A stretch of 64,000 bases of DNA from Chitinophagaceae bacterium (GCA_016786845.1 JAEUVB010000011.1:1-64000), one strand, 5' to 3'. Counted from the first letter of the stretch, positions 36,719-46,239 are shown. Notes: generated from the sequence alone by a model not told the origin. Made by a program: numbers and translations.

Positions 36719-37567
36719 TTATACAGTCACTCCAACACCTTCCACAAAATACATATCAATCTCACCCTTATTTTTTGCTAGTATTTTCCCCCTGTATGCG
36801 CATTTAAATTGATCTTTCACCAATTCATACGTACTGCCGCTGATGTTTATTTTCCCGGATTCACCGGAGGATTCCATTCGGGAAGCAATATTTACGGTAT
36901 CCCCCCAAATGTCGTAGGCGAATTTTTTTACACCTACGATGCCGGCTACAACCGGACCGGTATGAATGCCAATTCTTATTTCAAAAATTTCTTTGCCTGA
37001 AAATTTCCGCTCTTCTAAATGCCGCTTCATGAATTGTTGAATGTCTATAGCCGCTTTTACGACATCGATTGCATTGGTTGAATTGCTTACAGGTAAGCCA
37101 CCGGCACACATATACGCATCGCCTATGGTTTTAATTTTTTCAATGTTATGATTTGAAATGATCTCATCAAAAGCTTTAAAGCAGGTATGAATTTCAGCTA
37201 CCAATTCAGAAGGCGTCAGCTTTTCCGAAATGTGGGTGAATCCCTTGAAGTCGGTGAACATGACGGTGACCCGGTCAAAGAGCCTGGCGTCTGCATGACC
37301 TTTTTCTTTCAGTTCACCTGCGACCTCTTCCGGGAGGATGTTGAGCAACAGGGCATCACTTTTCTTTCGTTCGGACTCTGCCCGATGTTTTTCTTTTCTT
37401 ACCCGATTGCGTTTCCGGTATACAATTCCAGAAAAAAGAAGTAGAAGTGCAAGACCCGCGCTGACTGCATTGCGAATTACTTTTTGACGGTGCAATTCAG
37501 ATGCATGTATCGTTTCGGCAAGTGCTTGTTTTTTATCGTATTCATACTGCATAGATGTCTGCAGCAT
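36719..37567 (-). CDS. Class III adenylate cyclase, C-terminal part of a frameshifted gene
   Basis: This frame carries a membrane helix (about residues 33-51 of the fragment) and a linker with SDALLLNILPEEVAGELKEKG. The class III cyclase domain follows: VTVMFTDFKGFTHIS, KIKTIGDAYMCAGG, FAYDIWGDTVNIASRMES. The two metal Asp residues, the Lys and Asp that select adenine, and the transition-state Asn and Arg are all present, so it should make cAMP. Its natural N terminus is the TPR frame upstream: coding similarity runs past the first ATG (KQIGDSIYSDENKEKML), and one extra A in the A7 run at 37616-37622 would join the two. The joined protein would have about 624 residues. Confidence 0.85.
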   Translation of the reverse strand: MLQTSMQYEYDKKQALAETIHASELHRQKVIRNAVSAGLALLLLFSGIVYRKRNRVRKEKHRAESERKKSDALLLNILPEEVAGELKEKGHADARLFDRVTVMFTDFKGFTHISEKLTPSELVAEIHTCFKAFDEIISNHNIEKIKTIGDAYMCAGGLPVSNSTNAIDVVKAAIDIQQFMKRHLEERKFSGKEIFEIRIGIHTGPVVAGIVGVKKFAYDIWGDTVNIASRMESSGESGKINISGSTYELVKDQFKCAYRGKILAKNKGEIDMYFVEGVGVTV

Positions 37568-38592
37568 TTTCTCCTTATTTTCATCAGAATAGATGGAGTC
37601 ACCGATTTGTTTAAATTTTTTTGAAAGGTCAGCGCTTCCCTTAAGTTGCCGCGGAATTCCTCGAGGTCTGACAGCGAACCGTAAGTTAATGCCAGCAAAT
37701 TCGTGCCACTGAGGGATTGATACATTGCCACCGCGCTGTCCAGTGATAGTCTGGCATTTTGCAAAAGTTCACGAGACGTTTGACCGGATGTGAAACTGAA
37801 TTGTTGCTCGGATCCGCTGCGAACAATTTCCAGCAAAACCTGTCCCCTGATGCGTAAGGCCGAAGCCAGGACAAGTTCATTATGGTATTGTCTGGCCAAA
37901 GTCATTGTTTTGTCCACATAGGATAGGGTTGAATCGTAGTGTTTCAGTTGTAAATGGATCTCTGCAAGAATGCTGTAAGGGTTGGGTAATTCATCACTTC
38001 GTCCGGCACTGTCCGATATGCCCACGGCATGGTGAAGATATTTCAGTGCTTTGGGGTAATCCTTAAGCTCTTGATACATGATGCCCATATTGCCGGTAAT
38101 GGCTACTTCAAAGGTGCTCCCCGGATCCATGCGTCTTTCCATGTCCAGCGCTTTTTCGAAATAAGTGAGCGCCTGATTGGTCTTTCCCTGGTAGAAGTAT
38201 ATTCCGCCAATATTACTGTAAGCCCCGGACATATAAGTATAATCTTTACACAGCTCAAATACTCTTACCGCTTGCAGACAGTCGTCTAATGCCTCCGGGA
38301 GTTTAGCCGCATTCAAGTAATTGCCACCGCGGTAATAATGGGCCTTAGCGATTCCGGCATTCCAATGTAAACGCCGGGCTAATTCAAGTCCCCGGGTACC
38401 GTATAGTATCCCTTGTTCCGGATCTGTATTTCGATAAGCCGATGACAGTGCATTAAGTACTTTTACACGATGTGTATCTTCCCTTGTTGACGACAACTTG
38501 CGTTTCAAGGAGTCAACGACAGGGTTGCTCTCGGGATTGGCATGGGCAGAAAGACAAGTGAGTAACAGGGAGAAAAATAGGGTTGACTTCAT
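37477..38592 (-). CDS. TPR-repeat sensor, N-terminal part of a frameshifted adenylate cyclase gene
   Basis: From ATG 38592 (38619 is an alternative) the product has a signal peptide (MKSTLFFSLLLTCLSAHA) and about six tetratricopeptide repeats (GAYSNIGGIYFYQGKTNQAL, ITGNMGIMYQELKDYPKALK, YSILAEIHLQLKHYDSTL). Repeats followed by a membrane helix and a cyclase are a common Bacteroidota design, with the repeats in the periplasm. After about residue 325 this frame turns to nonsense (RRKCCRHLCSMNTIK), while the expected sequence continues in the next frame. Either it is a pseudogene, a phase-variable gene, or the A7 run was miscalled. Confidence 0.8.
   Translation of the reverse strand: MKSTLFFSLLLTCLSAHANPESNPVVDSLKRKLSSTREDTHRVKVLNALSSAYRNTDPEQGILYGTRGLELARRLHWNAGIAKAHYYRGGNYLNAAKLPEALDDCLQAVRVFELCKDYTYMSGAYSNIGGIYFYQGKTNQALTYFEKALDMERRMDPGSTFEVAITGNMGIMYQELKDYPKALKYLHHAVGISDSAGRSDELPNPYSILAEIHLQLKHYDSTLSYVDKTMTLARQYHNELVLASALRIRGQVLLEIVRSGSEQQFSFTSGQTSRELLQNARLSLDSAVAMYQSLSGTNLLALTYGSLSDLEEFRGNLREALTFQKNLNKSVTPSILMKIRRKCCRHLCSMNTIKNKHLPKRYMHLNCTVKK
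37616..37622 (-). other. A7 homopolymer at the frameshift between TPR and cyclase frames
   Basis: On the minus strand the run reads CAAAAAAATTT. With seven A the TPR frame goes to NLNKSVTP; with eight it would read QKKFKQIGDS and continue into the cyclase frame. The run is a plausible site for a real indel, for slippage of polymerase or ribosome, or for a sequencing error. Confidence 0.8.
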
Positions 38593-38650
38593 AGATATAA
38601 TTGGCATCTTCCGGGCCATTAGAACTAATCTTGCCGGCTGATGCTTATCA

Positions 38651-38658
38651 CAAATTTA
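38651..38658 (-). promoter_or_regulatory. -7 element (TAAATTTG) of the TPR-cyclase gene
   Basis: Exact TAnnTTTG match 58 bases before ATG 38592. No clear -33 element. Apart from this element, nothing further was recognised between 38620 and 38830. Confidence 0.45.
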
Positions 38659-38833
38659 AAAAATATCTCTTCTTATTTTACCTTACAAGAAATATAAATC
38701 CCATGCTGAAAATGAAAGCCATAGGGTTTATACAAGACCTAAAGTCTTAAAGGACTCATCGCGTGATGTTGCCATCTTATAAACATCTGTGCAACGACTC
38801 CGGTGTGAACTCTATAGAGCGGTCCAATAAATC

Positions 38834-38859
38834 AAGAAAAGATACCAGAGGCTTTTCTT
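38834..38859 (-). terminator. Possible terminator after the 124-residue protein gene
   Basis: Eight-base arms AAGAAAAG and CTTTTCTT surround a ten-base loop, 18 bases after the stop at 38877. There is no good T tract, so the call is weak. Confidence 0.35.
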
Positions 38860-38876
38860 AATTTCATAAGAATGAT

Positions 38877-39251
38877 TTATTCCCCAGCTTCCTCATGCCC
38901 GAATTCCCATTCACCGGTATGATGATCAAATAAAATAAAATCATCTTCCCTGGCGATCTCTGAAGCCAGATTCGCAATGTCGAAGGGTTCATCATGCAGG
39001 GCTGTGAAAGTGAGTTCGCATTTTTGTAAAGTCACTCTCACATGGTCATCATCTAAATGCCGGTATCGAACTTCCGAATGGGTGGTGGTGGCTACATGGT
39101 ATCCTTCGGCAATGAGCCAGTCGTGCATCACTTTTCGTTGCAAGGCTGTAAAGACTGGCATATTCTCCGGTTTGTCCCAAAAACTATCTTCGTAAAATGA
39201 TTCGTCGGAAATATTTTCTGTCTTTCGGTAAATGGAGATGATATAGCTCAT
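38877..39251 (-). CDS. Acidic protein of unknown function
   Basis: The 124-residue product starts MSYIISIYRKTENI and has no signal peptide or membrane segment. It is acidic, with a C terminus of D, E, H and G (FDHHTGEWEFGHEEAGE). The pattern TALQRKVMHDWLIAEGY then HVRVTLQKCELTFTA looks like a small alpha/beta protein. No family was recognised. The next gene, divergent at 39415, encodes an exported protein. Confidence 0.65.
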   Translation of the reverse strand: MSYIISIYRKTENISDESFYEDSFWDKPENMPVFTALQRKVMHDWLIAEGYHVATTTHSEVRYRHLDDDHVRVTLQKCELTFTALHDEPFDIANLASEIAREDDFILFDHHTGEWEFGHEEAGE

Positions 39252-39414
39252 GTATGGTAAAGGTAAACGGAATTACCATGCGGTGAAGATGAAGATTTAT
39301 TAAACGAGCCTTATAACTCCTAATTTGCTGGCGGTAAAAACATGACAGTGCCATGACAGCAATCAGGTCATTTTTTTCTTCCTGGAATCTATCTTTATGT
39401 CTCAAACCAATACT

Positions 39415-41919
39415 ATGAAAAAGCTGTTTATTTTAAGTTTCATATTTCAGGCATTCAATGTCATCGCACAGCCTGCCTCATTTTCACCGCGTGGCCTCGG
39501 CGGCGGGGGCGCCTTATTCTTTCCTAAAATCAATCCTGCCAACGACCAGGAGTTTTATATCAGTTGCGATATGAGTGAAATGTTTCATTCCACCGATTTC
39601 GGTCTGAACTATTCTCAAATTCATTTTTCGAAATTTCAATCCTTGAATGTCTCCACTTACGAGTTTACCAATAACGCCCAAATCGCTTACAGCAATTACA
39701 ACGATGGAAATGAAGGTTATCCGGTGCGCACGTCGGATGGAGGGAATACATGGACCCAGCTACCGGGCTTCGATGCCAACCTGGGAGGTGTGTATCGCAT
39801 GTTTGCCAACTATGATAATCCGCAACAGCTGGTCATGAATTATTATGGCGATATTGTTTTCAGTAATGACGGAGGAATTACTTTTTCACTAGTCAAACAT
39901 TGTGCGAATAATGGTGTGGGCATCATCGCTGCCGGGGTTCATTACGACGGAAGTGAAATTTACATTGCCAGCAATGAAGGCATTTATCATTCATCCAATA
40001 GCGGTACAACTTTTTCCCTCATGTCCACCAACGGTATTCCCGGCACTCAAGTGATCTGGCATTTTTCGGCTGGCAAAAATGCAGGTGCAACACGCTTCTT
40101 ATGTATTACAGGAAATGCATCGGATATCTATAATGGCATCATGCCCTGGGATTATTATGGTTTAGCCAAAGGCGTCTATACCATGGACAATGCCTCGGGC
40201 AATTGGGTGAGTCAATCTACGGGTATTAACTTCAGCAACGATTATGTGATGTATACCGGCATGGCGCGCAACGATATTTCTACCATGTATTTGGCCGGAA
40301 GCGACGGGGCGCTCAATGCACCCTTGGTTTATAAAAGCAGTAATGGAGGAATAAGCTGGAGTAAAGTGTTCCAATCCACCAACAATCAAAATATCGCCAC
40401 CGGATGGAGTGGCTATCAGGGCGATAAGAATTGGAGTTGGGGCGAGACGGCTTTCGGCATGGCTGTAGCCCCGAACAATTCGAATAAGATCTTGTTTGGC
40501 GATTTTGGTTTTGTGCATAGCAGCAGTGATGGAGGCGCCAACTGGAATCAAGCCTATGTCCAAAACGCTGATCAACATCCAGCAGGTGCTCCTACACCCA
40601 ACAAACAAAACTATCACAGTATCGGTTTAGAGAATACGACATGCTGGCAGGTATTTTGGAAAGATGCTGCTTCAATGTTTGGATGCTTTAGCGATATTGG
40701 CGGTATTCGCAGTACCGATTCAGGTACATCGTGGAGCTATAATTATTCCGGGTTTTCGGTCAACTCTTTGTATCGAATGGTCAAGGCAACAAATGGAAAT
40801 CTATTCGGGGCTTGTTCCAATATTCACGATATGTATCAAAGCACCCGATTGGCCGATGCGCAACTCGATGCCAATGATGCGAACGGGAAAATTGTCTATT
40901 CGACCGACGGTGGCAGCAATTGGCAAACTTTGCACGCCTTCAATCATCCTGTCTTCTGGCTCGCAACCGATCCGGGGAATGCCAATAGAATGTATGCTTC
41001 AGTAATCCATTATGGCGGTGGCAGCGGACAAGGTGGGATATGGGTAACGAATGATTTAAATAATCTGTCGGGTTCGGTGTGGACCAAACTCAGTAACCCG
41101 CCACGAACAGAAGGGCATCCGGCATGTATACAAGTATTAAATGATGGTAAAGTATTATGTACTTTTTCCGGAAGAAGAAATGGGAGTGGTGCCTTCACCG
41201 CCAGCAGTGGTGTGTTTCTTTACGATCCCGTCGCCAACACTTGGAGCGATAAAAGTGATGCAGGCATGTATTATTGGACCAAGGATATCGTAGTCGATCC
41301 GAACGATGCGAATCAAAATACGTGGTATGCAGGTGTTTTCAGTGGATGGGGTGGAGCGCCGAACGGATTAGGTGGTTTGTATCGAACCACAGATCGGGGC
41401 ACGACTTGGACCAAGCTAACGGGTACTCAATTTGATCGGGTGACCTCAATTGCATTCAATCCACAGAATCTTCAACAAGCTTTCTTAACTACAGAAACGA
41501 ACGGATTGTGGATGTCGAACAATATGCAACAGGCTACACCCACGTGGAGTTTGGTCAGCAGCTATCCATTTCGACAACCGGAAAGAGTGTATTTTAATCC
41601 ATACAATGCCAACGAAATGTGGGTGAGCAGTTTTGGTAATGGTATGAAGATGGGACTCATAAATGGAACGAACGGTATACCCGAATTTACATCAGATCAT
41701 TTAACCCTTTGTGCTTACCCTAATCCGGTGAAAGATATCCTGCATATTCAATTAGCGGAAAGACTGTCCGGGCAAACGTTGATCATATCCGATATCAGCG
41801 GACGTATCATCGATCAAGTTTCTCCGCAGCAATTATCCCCGGATATTTCAACGAAGGAATGGCTACCCGGACAATACCTGATCCGTTATGGGAAGTATCA
41901 ATGTCAGATTTTAAAATAG
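39415..41919 (+). CDS. BNR/sialidase-like exported protein with T9SS sorting domain
   Basis: From ATG 39415 (MKKLFILSFIFQAFNVIAQ signal peptide; a TATCTTTA element lies upstream) the product has 834 residues. The body (about 25-740) is a beta-propeller with repeated Asp-box motifs (SDGGNTWTQLPG, SNGGISWSK, SDGGANWNQ, TDRGTTWTKL), as in BNR, VPS10 and GH74 proteins. The last 80 residues are a T9SS type A domain (AYPNPVKDILHIQL, DISGRIIDQV, WLPGQYLIRYG). Asp boxes stabilise the fold and do not show an enzymatic activity, so glycosidase function is only possible. A second protein of this kind is at 56701. Confidence 0.88.
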   Translation: MKKLFILSFIFQAFNVIAQPASFSPRGLGGGGALFFPKINPANDQEFYISCDMSEMFHSTDFGLNYSQIHFSKFQSLNVSTYEFTNNAQIAYSNYNDGNEGYPVRTSDGGNTWTQLPGFDANLGGVYRMFANYDNPQQLVMNYYGDIVFSNDGGITFSLVKHCANNGVGIIAAGVHYDGSEIYIASNEGIYHSSNSGTTFSLMSTNGIPGTQVIWHFSAGKNAGATRFLCITGNASDIYNGIMPWDYYGLAKGVYTMDNASGNWVSQSTGINFSNDYVMYTGMARNDISTMYLAGSDGALNAPLVYKSSNGGISWSKVFQSTNNQNIATGWSGYQGDKNWSWGETAFGMAVAPNNSNKILFGDFGFVHSSSDGGANWNQAYVQNADQHPAGAPTPNKQNYHSIGLENTTCWQVFWKDAASMFGCFSDIGGIRSTDSGTSWSYNYSGFSVNSLYRMVKATNGNLFGACSNIHDMYQSTRLADAQLDANDANGKIVYSTDGGSNWQTLHAFNHPVFWLATDPGNANRMYASVIHYGGGSGQGGIWVTNDLNNLSGSVWTKLSNPPRTEGHPACIQVLNDGKVLCTFSGRRNGSGAFTASSGVFLYDPVANTWSDKSDAGMYYWTKDIVVDPNDANQNTWYAGVFSGWGGAPNGLGGLYRTTDRGTTWTKLTGTQFDRVTSIAFNPQNLQQAFLTTETNGLWMSNNMQQATPTWSLVSSYPFRQPERVYFNPYNANEMWVSSFGNGMKMGLINGTNGIPEFTSDHLTLCAYPNPVKDILHIQLAERLSGQTLIISDISGRIIDQVSPQQLSPDISTKEWLPGQYLIRYGKYQCQILK

Positions 41920-42101
41920 GATGATTTCTCGTTTCTTCCAACCGAATTCAAGGTAAGTTGCTAAAAGCAACAAAATAGAGTTGCGAAACGAAGGACCTTT
42001 TGCAGAACTTGTCGTGGATGCCGCCCAAAACAAATGGCTTCATCTTTTCACAAATATTTTTTGTTAAATATCGTAAGAATATTTGGCCGGTATTTTTATT
42101 C

Positions 42102-42117
42102 ATCGTAATATTGCGAT
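42102..42117. promoter_or_regulatory. Candidate ArsR operator 1 (upstream of arsR)
   Basis: ATCGTAATATTGCGAT is a near-perfect palindrome (14 of 16 positions) of the form ATCG-N8-CGAT. It covers TAATATTG, a one-mismatch -7 element, so bound repressor would block transcription. A further half-site, ATATCGTAAG, lies at 42068-42077. Operator 2 has the same geometry. Confidence 0.65.
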
Positions 42118-42131
42118 AGAAATACAAACAT

Positions 42132-42461
42132 ATGGGACTATCGAAACATGAAGAATTTACCTTAAAGGATAATAAGGTATCGCGGTTTGCCAAGGCCTTG
42201 TCTCATCCTGCCCGGGTAGCGATACTGAAGTATTTGATTCGCAGTAAATCCTGTATGTGCGGCGATATTGTAGAAGTGCTTCCGTTATCACAAAGCACGG
42301 TATCACAGCATTTAAAGGAATTGAAGGAGGCCGGTCTCATACAGGGAAGCATTGAAGGTACTAAAGTTTGCTACTGTATTGATCCCGCTGCATGGAAGGA
42401 GGCTATCCATTGTTTTACGGACCTTTTTGGGCTCTTGACTGAAAAGGATAAATGCTGCTAA
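42132..42461 (+). CDS. arsR: ArsR-family metalloregulator
   Basis: The 109-residue protein is a winged-helix ArsR/SmtB repressor: [18 protein letters not shown], then [33 protein letters not shown] (recognition helix) and [13 protein letters not shown]. Cys in CMC, CYC and the terminal CC could bind arsenite. It sits directly before arsM and between two identical-geometry palindromes, so it probably represses itself and arsM until arsenite binds. ArsR symbol is based on context and cysteines. Confidence 0.88.
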   Translation: MGLSKHEEFTLKDNKVSRFAKALSHPARVAILKYLIRSKSCMCGDIVEVLPLSQSTVSQHLKELKEAGLIQGSIEGTKVCYCIDPAAWKEAIHCFTDLFGLLTEKDKCC

Positions 42462-42476
42462 TACATCCTCATAAAT

Positions 42477-42492
42477 ATCGTAATAAACCGAT
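42477..42492. promoter_or_regulatory. Candidate ArsR operator 2 (between arsR and arsM)
   Basis: ATCGTAATAAACCGAT repeats the ATCG-TAAT-N4-CGAT layout of operator 1 exactly in the outer positions. It lies 16 bases after the arsR stop and 27 before arsM. Confidence 0.6.
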
Positions 42493-42519
42493 TATATAAA
42501 AATTTAAAAACAAATAAAC

Positions 42520-43368
42520 ATGCAAACAGAACAAGAAATCAAAGACATGGTCAGGCAGAAGTATAGCGAAATTGCTTTGCAAGACAAAGGGACTAATCAA
42601 CCATCTTGCTGCGGCGCAGGGGGATGTTCAACGGAGGTCTATAATATTATGAGTGAAGAGTATGATCAGCTTGAAGGGTATAATCCGGATGCAGATTTGG
42701 GATTGGGCTGCGGGTTACCCACACAATTTGCTAAAATCAAAAAAGGCGATACCGTCATCGATTTGGGTAGCGGAGCCGGTAATGATTGTTTTGTAGCCCG
42801 TTCCGAAACCGGAGAAACCGGACGTGTGATTGGCATCGATTTCACCGAAGCCATGATTGCTAAAGCCCGTGAGAATGCCGATAAGTTAGGTTACAATAAT
42901 GTAGAATTCCGTCAGGGGGATATCGAAAAAATGCCCGTGACTTCGAATATCGCTGATGTGATCGTGAGTAATTGTGTGCTGAATCTGGTGCCCAATAAAG
43001 AAGCGGTCATTCAGGAGATATTCAGGGTATTGAAACCGAGCGGACATTTCAGTATTTCCGATATTGTATTGGTGGGTGATTTGCCGGAAGAGCTCAGAAC
43101 AGCCGCAGAAATGTATGCCGGTTGTGTGTCGGGAGCCATTCAAAAGTCAGACTATTTAGGTTTTATTGAGCAAAGCGGATTTAAGAATATCGTGATTCAG
43201 AAGGAGAAAGCCATTTTTGTTCCGGATGATATCCTTATCCGTTATTTAAGTACCGATCAGATCGCCGCTTTCCGTGCAGGTACAACCGGAATTTTCAGTA
43301 TTACTGTTTATGCCGAGAAGCCTGGCGCTGAAAAGGAAGCCTGTTGTGCACCTGGATGTTGTTCTTAG
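42520..43368 (+). CDS. arsM: Arsenite methyltransferase
   Basis: The 282-residue protein is a SAM-dependent methyltransferase that converts arsenite to methylated arsenicals. The SAM motif is VIDLGSGAGNDCF, followed by GIDFTEAMI and GDIEKMP. Arsenic-binding cysteines are SCCGAGGC near residue 32, SNCVLN and YAGCVSG; the last two are the conserved catalytic pair of ArsM. The C terminus is CCAPGCCS, an additional thiol-rich tail. Co-regulation with arsR is supported by the two palindromes. Confidence 0.95.
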   Translation: MQTEQEIKDMVRQKYSEIALQDKGTNQPSCCGAGGCSTEVYNIMSEEYDQLEGYNPDADLGLGCGLPTQFAKIKKGDTVIDLGSGAGNDCFVARSETGETGRVIGIDFTEAMIAKARENADKLGYNNVEFRQGDIEKMPVTSNIADVIVSNCVLNLVPNKEAVIQEIFRVLKPSGHFSISDIVLVGDLPEELRTAAEMYAGCVSGAIQKSDYLGFIEQSGFKNIVIQKEKAIFVPDDILIRYLSTDQIAAFRAGTTGIFSITVYAEKPGAEKEACCAPGCCS

Positions 43369-43436
43369 GTCTGTAAAACGGGCGAATCGGTCAAAAATCG
43401 GTTAATTTTCATTAATCCTTTAGTAACAAAGCGACC

Positions 43437-43467
43437 TTGGGTAAAGTAAAATAAAAAATTACTTTTG
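43437..43467 (+). promoter_or_regulatory. Promoter of the TonB-receptor operon (-33 TTG, -7 TACTTTTG)
   Basis: TTG at 43437-43439 and TACTTTTG at 43460-43467 are 20 bases apart. The start codon at 43483 lies 15 bases downstream. Confidence 0.6.
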
Positions 43468-43482
43468 TTCTTTATTGCATTT

Positions 43483-46239
43483 ATGAAGAAATTATTACCC
43501 CTGTTGCTGTTGTTGATCACTACTGCAGCATTTGCTCAAAAGAGTTTAGTGAAAGGAAAAGTGATTCATGAAGATACCAAGCTCCCGTTTAATGAAGTGT
43601 CGGTGACCATACCTAAGGCAAAAGTGGCCACGTCCACCGATGCCAGTGGTGAGTATCTCTTCTCAGCCATTCCCTATGGTACCTATGAAATGGTGATTTC
43701 TGCAGATGGAAGCCAGGAAGAAACGGTGAATATTACCATTAGCAGCGATCATACCGACATTGACCCGATTGAATTGAAACCGGTTGCCGACAACACCAAT
43801 AATTATAATTTGGATAATTCGGCCATGAATACGGAGGATGCAACATCGGAAGATGAAAATTCCATCAGTTCAGCCGGTCAGAATGTGTCCAGTGTCTTAA
43901 ATGCCTCTCGCGACCCTTATTTATCAGCGGCTACTTTCGGATGGGGACAATATTTCTACCGCATTCGCGGATATGAAAATGACAACAGCGTTCTATATAT
44001 GAATGGTGTGCCTATGAATGACCTTGAAGAGGGCGGCGTGTTTTTTAACAGCTGGAGTGGATTGAATGATGTGTTCCGCGGACGGAGCATGTCTTTGGGA
44101 CTAGCGCCGAATGAATTCAATTTCGGTGGAATGGGATTAAATACAAATCTGGATGCCACGGCTTCGAATCAACGGAAAGGATCTCGTGTGACTTATACCG
44201 CGACCAACCGATCATATCGCAATCGTATTATGCTCACCCATTCATCTGGCTTACAAAAAAATGGCTGGGCTTATTCATTTTCATTTTCACGTCGTTGGGC
44301 CCAGGAAGGTCAAATCAAAGGAAGTTTTTATGATGCCTATGGTTATTACGCTGCGGTTGAAAAAAGATTTAAAAAACATGGCATCAACTTAATGGTGGTG
44401 GGTGCGCCGATCAAAAGAGGTAAAGTAGGACCGGCCACGAAAGAAGCATTTGAATTGGCCGGAACAAATTATTATAATCCTTATTGGGGTTATCAAAATG
44501 GGAAAGTGAGAAATACCCGGGTATTTAAAACTCATGCTCCTTTAATTGTCTTGTCAAATGATGCGAAATTGAGTAATAAAACCATACTCAATTCTGCAGT
44601 ATCTTATCAATTTGGTGAAGCATCGACTTCTGCGATTGATTGGTACAATTCGGCTGATCCTCGCCCGGACTATTATCGTTATATGCCGAGCTATATCGAT
44701 TCGCCATCCGTTCGCCAGGAAGCAGAAGACCGCATCAAAGCCGATCCGGATAAGTATCTTCAAGTTGATTGGGATCGTATGATAGAAGCCAATATCCTCA
44801 ATAAAAAGGCAGGCTACAATCGTTCAGTCTATATTTTAAGTGACAATGTAGAGGCTTCGAAAAAAATTAATGCAGCGGTAAATTTAGAACATGTGATGAC
44901 CGACCATATGACATTGTATACCGGGATCAGCTATCAGGGACAGAACAATCATAATTTTCTACGCGTTGCGGATTTGCTGGGCGGAGATTATTGGGAGAAT
45001 ATCAATCAATTTGCAGCCAGAGCATTTGCGGGTATGCCCGGGGCCGATCAAAATAACGTAGGTGAAGCCGATATTAAACGTAAGGTTGGAGACAGTTACG
45101 GATTCGATTACAATATTCATTTTTCAAAATTGACCTGGTTTGGACAAGCCGTATTTGTTTATAACCGTTTAGATTTCTTTGTTGCAGCAGAACTGGGCAA
45201 TACCAATTTTTATCGTGAAGGAAATTATAAGCAAGGCTTGTATCAGAATAATTCCTTAGGCAAATCGGCCGCACAAAATTTCTTTACCTATAAAGGAAAG
45301 GGTGGGGTAACTTATAAATTGAATGGACGTAATTACCTTTATGCAAACGGATATTTGGGTACCAGGGCTCCTTTTGTCGACAATGTATTTATTTCCCCAC
45401 GTACCCGTAATACAACCATCAGTAATCCTCAGGAAGAAAAATTCAGAACGGCTGAGGCGGGTTATTTGCTTCGTTCACCGAATGTGAAGGCTCGCTTGAC
45501 GGCTTATGTTACTGAAGTTGAAAATGCATCGGACATTAAACGTTATTATGGTGATGATTCTGCTTCATTTGTGAATATGGCGATGCAGGGAATTAATAAA
45601 CGTTATACCGGTATTGAGGCAGGAACGGAGATCAAGGTGAGTCCAAGCTTGTCTGTGAATCTGGCGGCTGCGTTAACTCAGGCATTTTACACCAGTCGGT
45701 CTTACATTAATATCTATAGTGATAATGATACGGCTCAGGTCAACAATCAATTTATTGGCGCGAGTGATACGGTATATATGAAGAACTATTATGTACCATC
45801 CGGACCACAATCTGCCTTTCAAGTAAGTCTGAATTATCGAAACAAACGTTTTTGGTTTGCCAGTATTTCATTCAATTATTTAGCGCGCAATTGGATGGAT
45901 TTCGCACCAACACGCCGTACGGTAGATGGTGTAGATCTGGCACAATATGAATCAACAGAGTGGCATTCCATTATTGATCAACAAAAATTACCTAATTTCT
46001 ACACGATAGATATCTTCGGCGGGAAATCATTCAAGGTGAATAAGTATATCAAAAAGGCCGGATATAATACCTATCTGAATTTGAACATTGGTCTATCCAA
46101 TATCACGAACAATCAGAATATCAATTTATATGGCTTTGAAAATTTGCGATCCAATCGTGAATATCCTGAACGTTTCGTTCCTAAATATGCTTATGCTTTA
46201 GGCATTCAATATTTCCTTAATTTAAGTTTACGTTTCTAA
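43483..46239 (+). CDS. TonB-dependent receptor with carboxypeptidase-like regulatory domain
   Basis: From ATG 43483 the product has 918 residues with a signal peptide ending AFAQ (an upstream TTG-start reading would overlap the -7 element). Residues about 22-105 are the carboxypeptidase-D-like regulatory fold (KGKVIHEDTKLPFNEVSV, GEYLFSAIPYGTYEMVIS). A plug domain follows (RIRGYENDNSVLYMNGVPMNDLEEGG) and a large outer-membrane barrel to the aromatic end NLSLRF. It should take up an unknown ligand using TonB energy. Two downstream genes in the same direction probably belong to the same operon. No SusD homologue is present. Confidence 0.92.
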   Translation: MKKLLPLLLLLITTAAFAQKSLVKGKVIHEDTKLPFNEVSVTIPKAKVATSTDASGEYLFSAIPYGTYEMVISADGSQEETVNITISSDHTDIDPIELKPVADNTNNYNLDNSAMNTEDATSEDENSISSAGQNVSSVLNASRDPYLSAATFGWGQYFYRIRGYENDNSVLYMNGVPMNDLEEGGVFFNSWSGLNDVFRGRSMSLGLAPNEFNFGGMGLNTNLDATASNQRKGSRVTYTATNRSYRNRIMLTHSSGLQKNGWAYSFSFSRRWAQEGQIKGSFYDAYGYYAAVEKRFKKHGINLMVVGAPIKRGKVGPATKEAFELAGTNYYNPYWGYQNGKVRNTRVFKTHAPLIVLSNDAKLSNKTILNSAVSYQFGEASTSAIDWYNSADPRPDYYRYMPSYIDSPSVRQEAEDRIKADPDKYLQVDWDRMIEANILNKKAGYNRSVYILSDNVEASKKINAAVNLEHVMTDHMTLYTGISYQGQNNHNFLRVADLLGGDYWENINQFAARAFAGMPGADQNNVGEADIKRKVGDSYGFDYNIHFSKLTWFGQAVFVYNRLDFFVAAELGNTNFYREGNYKQGLYQNNSLGKSAAQNFFTYKGKGGVTYKLNGRNYLYANGYLGTRAPFVDNVFISPRTRNTTISNPQEEKFRTAEAGYLLRSPNVKARLTAYVTEVENASDIKRYYGDDSASFVNMAMQGINKRYTGIEAGTEIKVSPSLSVNLAAALTQAFYTSRSYINIYSDNDTAQVNNQFIGASDTVYMKNYYVPSGPQSAFQVSLNYRNKRFWFASISFNYLARNWMDFAPTRRTVDGVDLAQYESTEWHSIIDQQKLPNFYTIDIFGGKSFKVNKYIKKAGYNTYLNLNIGLSNITNNQNINLYGFENLRSNREYPERFVPKYAYALGIQYFLNLSLRF

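Noticed and set aside
37616..37622. Programmed -1 ribosomal frameshift
   Set aside because: The run gives A AAA AAT in the zero frame, which can slip, but no clear downstream stem-loop or upstream Shine-Dalgarno stimulator was seen. It is kept only as one of several explanations.
41948..42193. 81-residue open frame on the minus strand across the arsR promoter
   Set aside because: It overlaps the arsR start and both operator elements and has no recognisable protein features.
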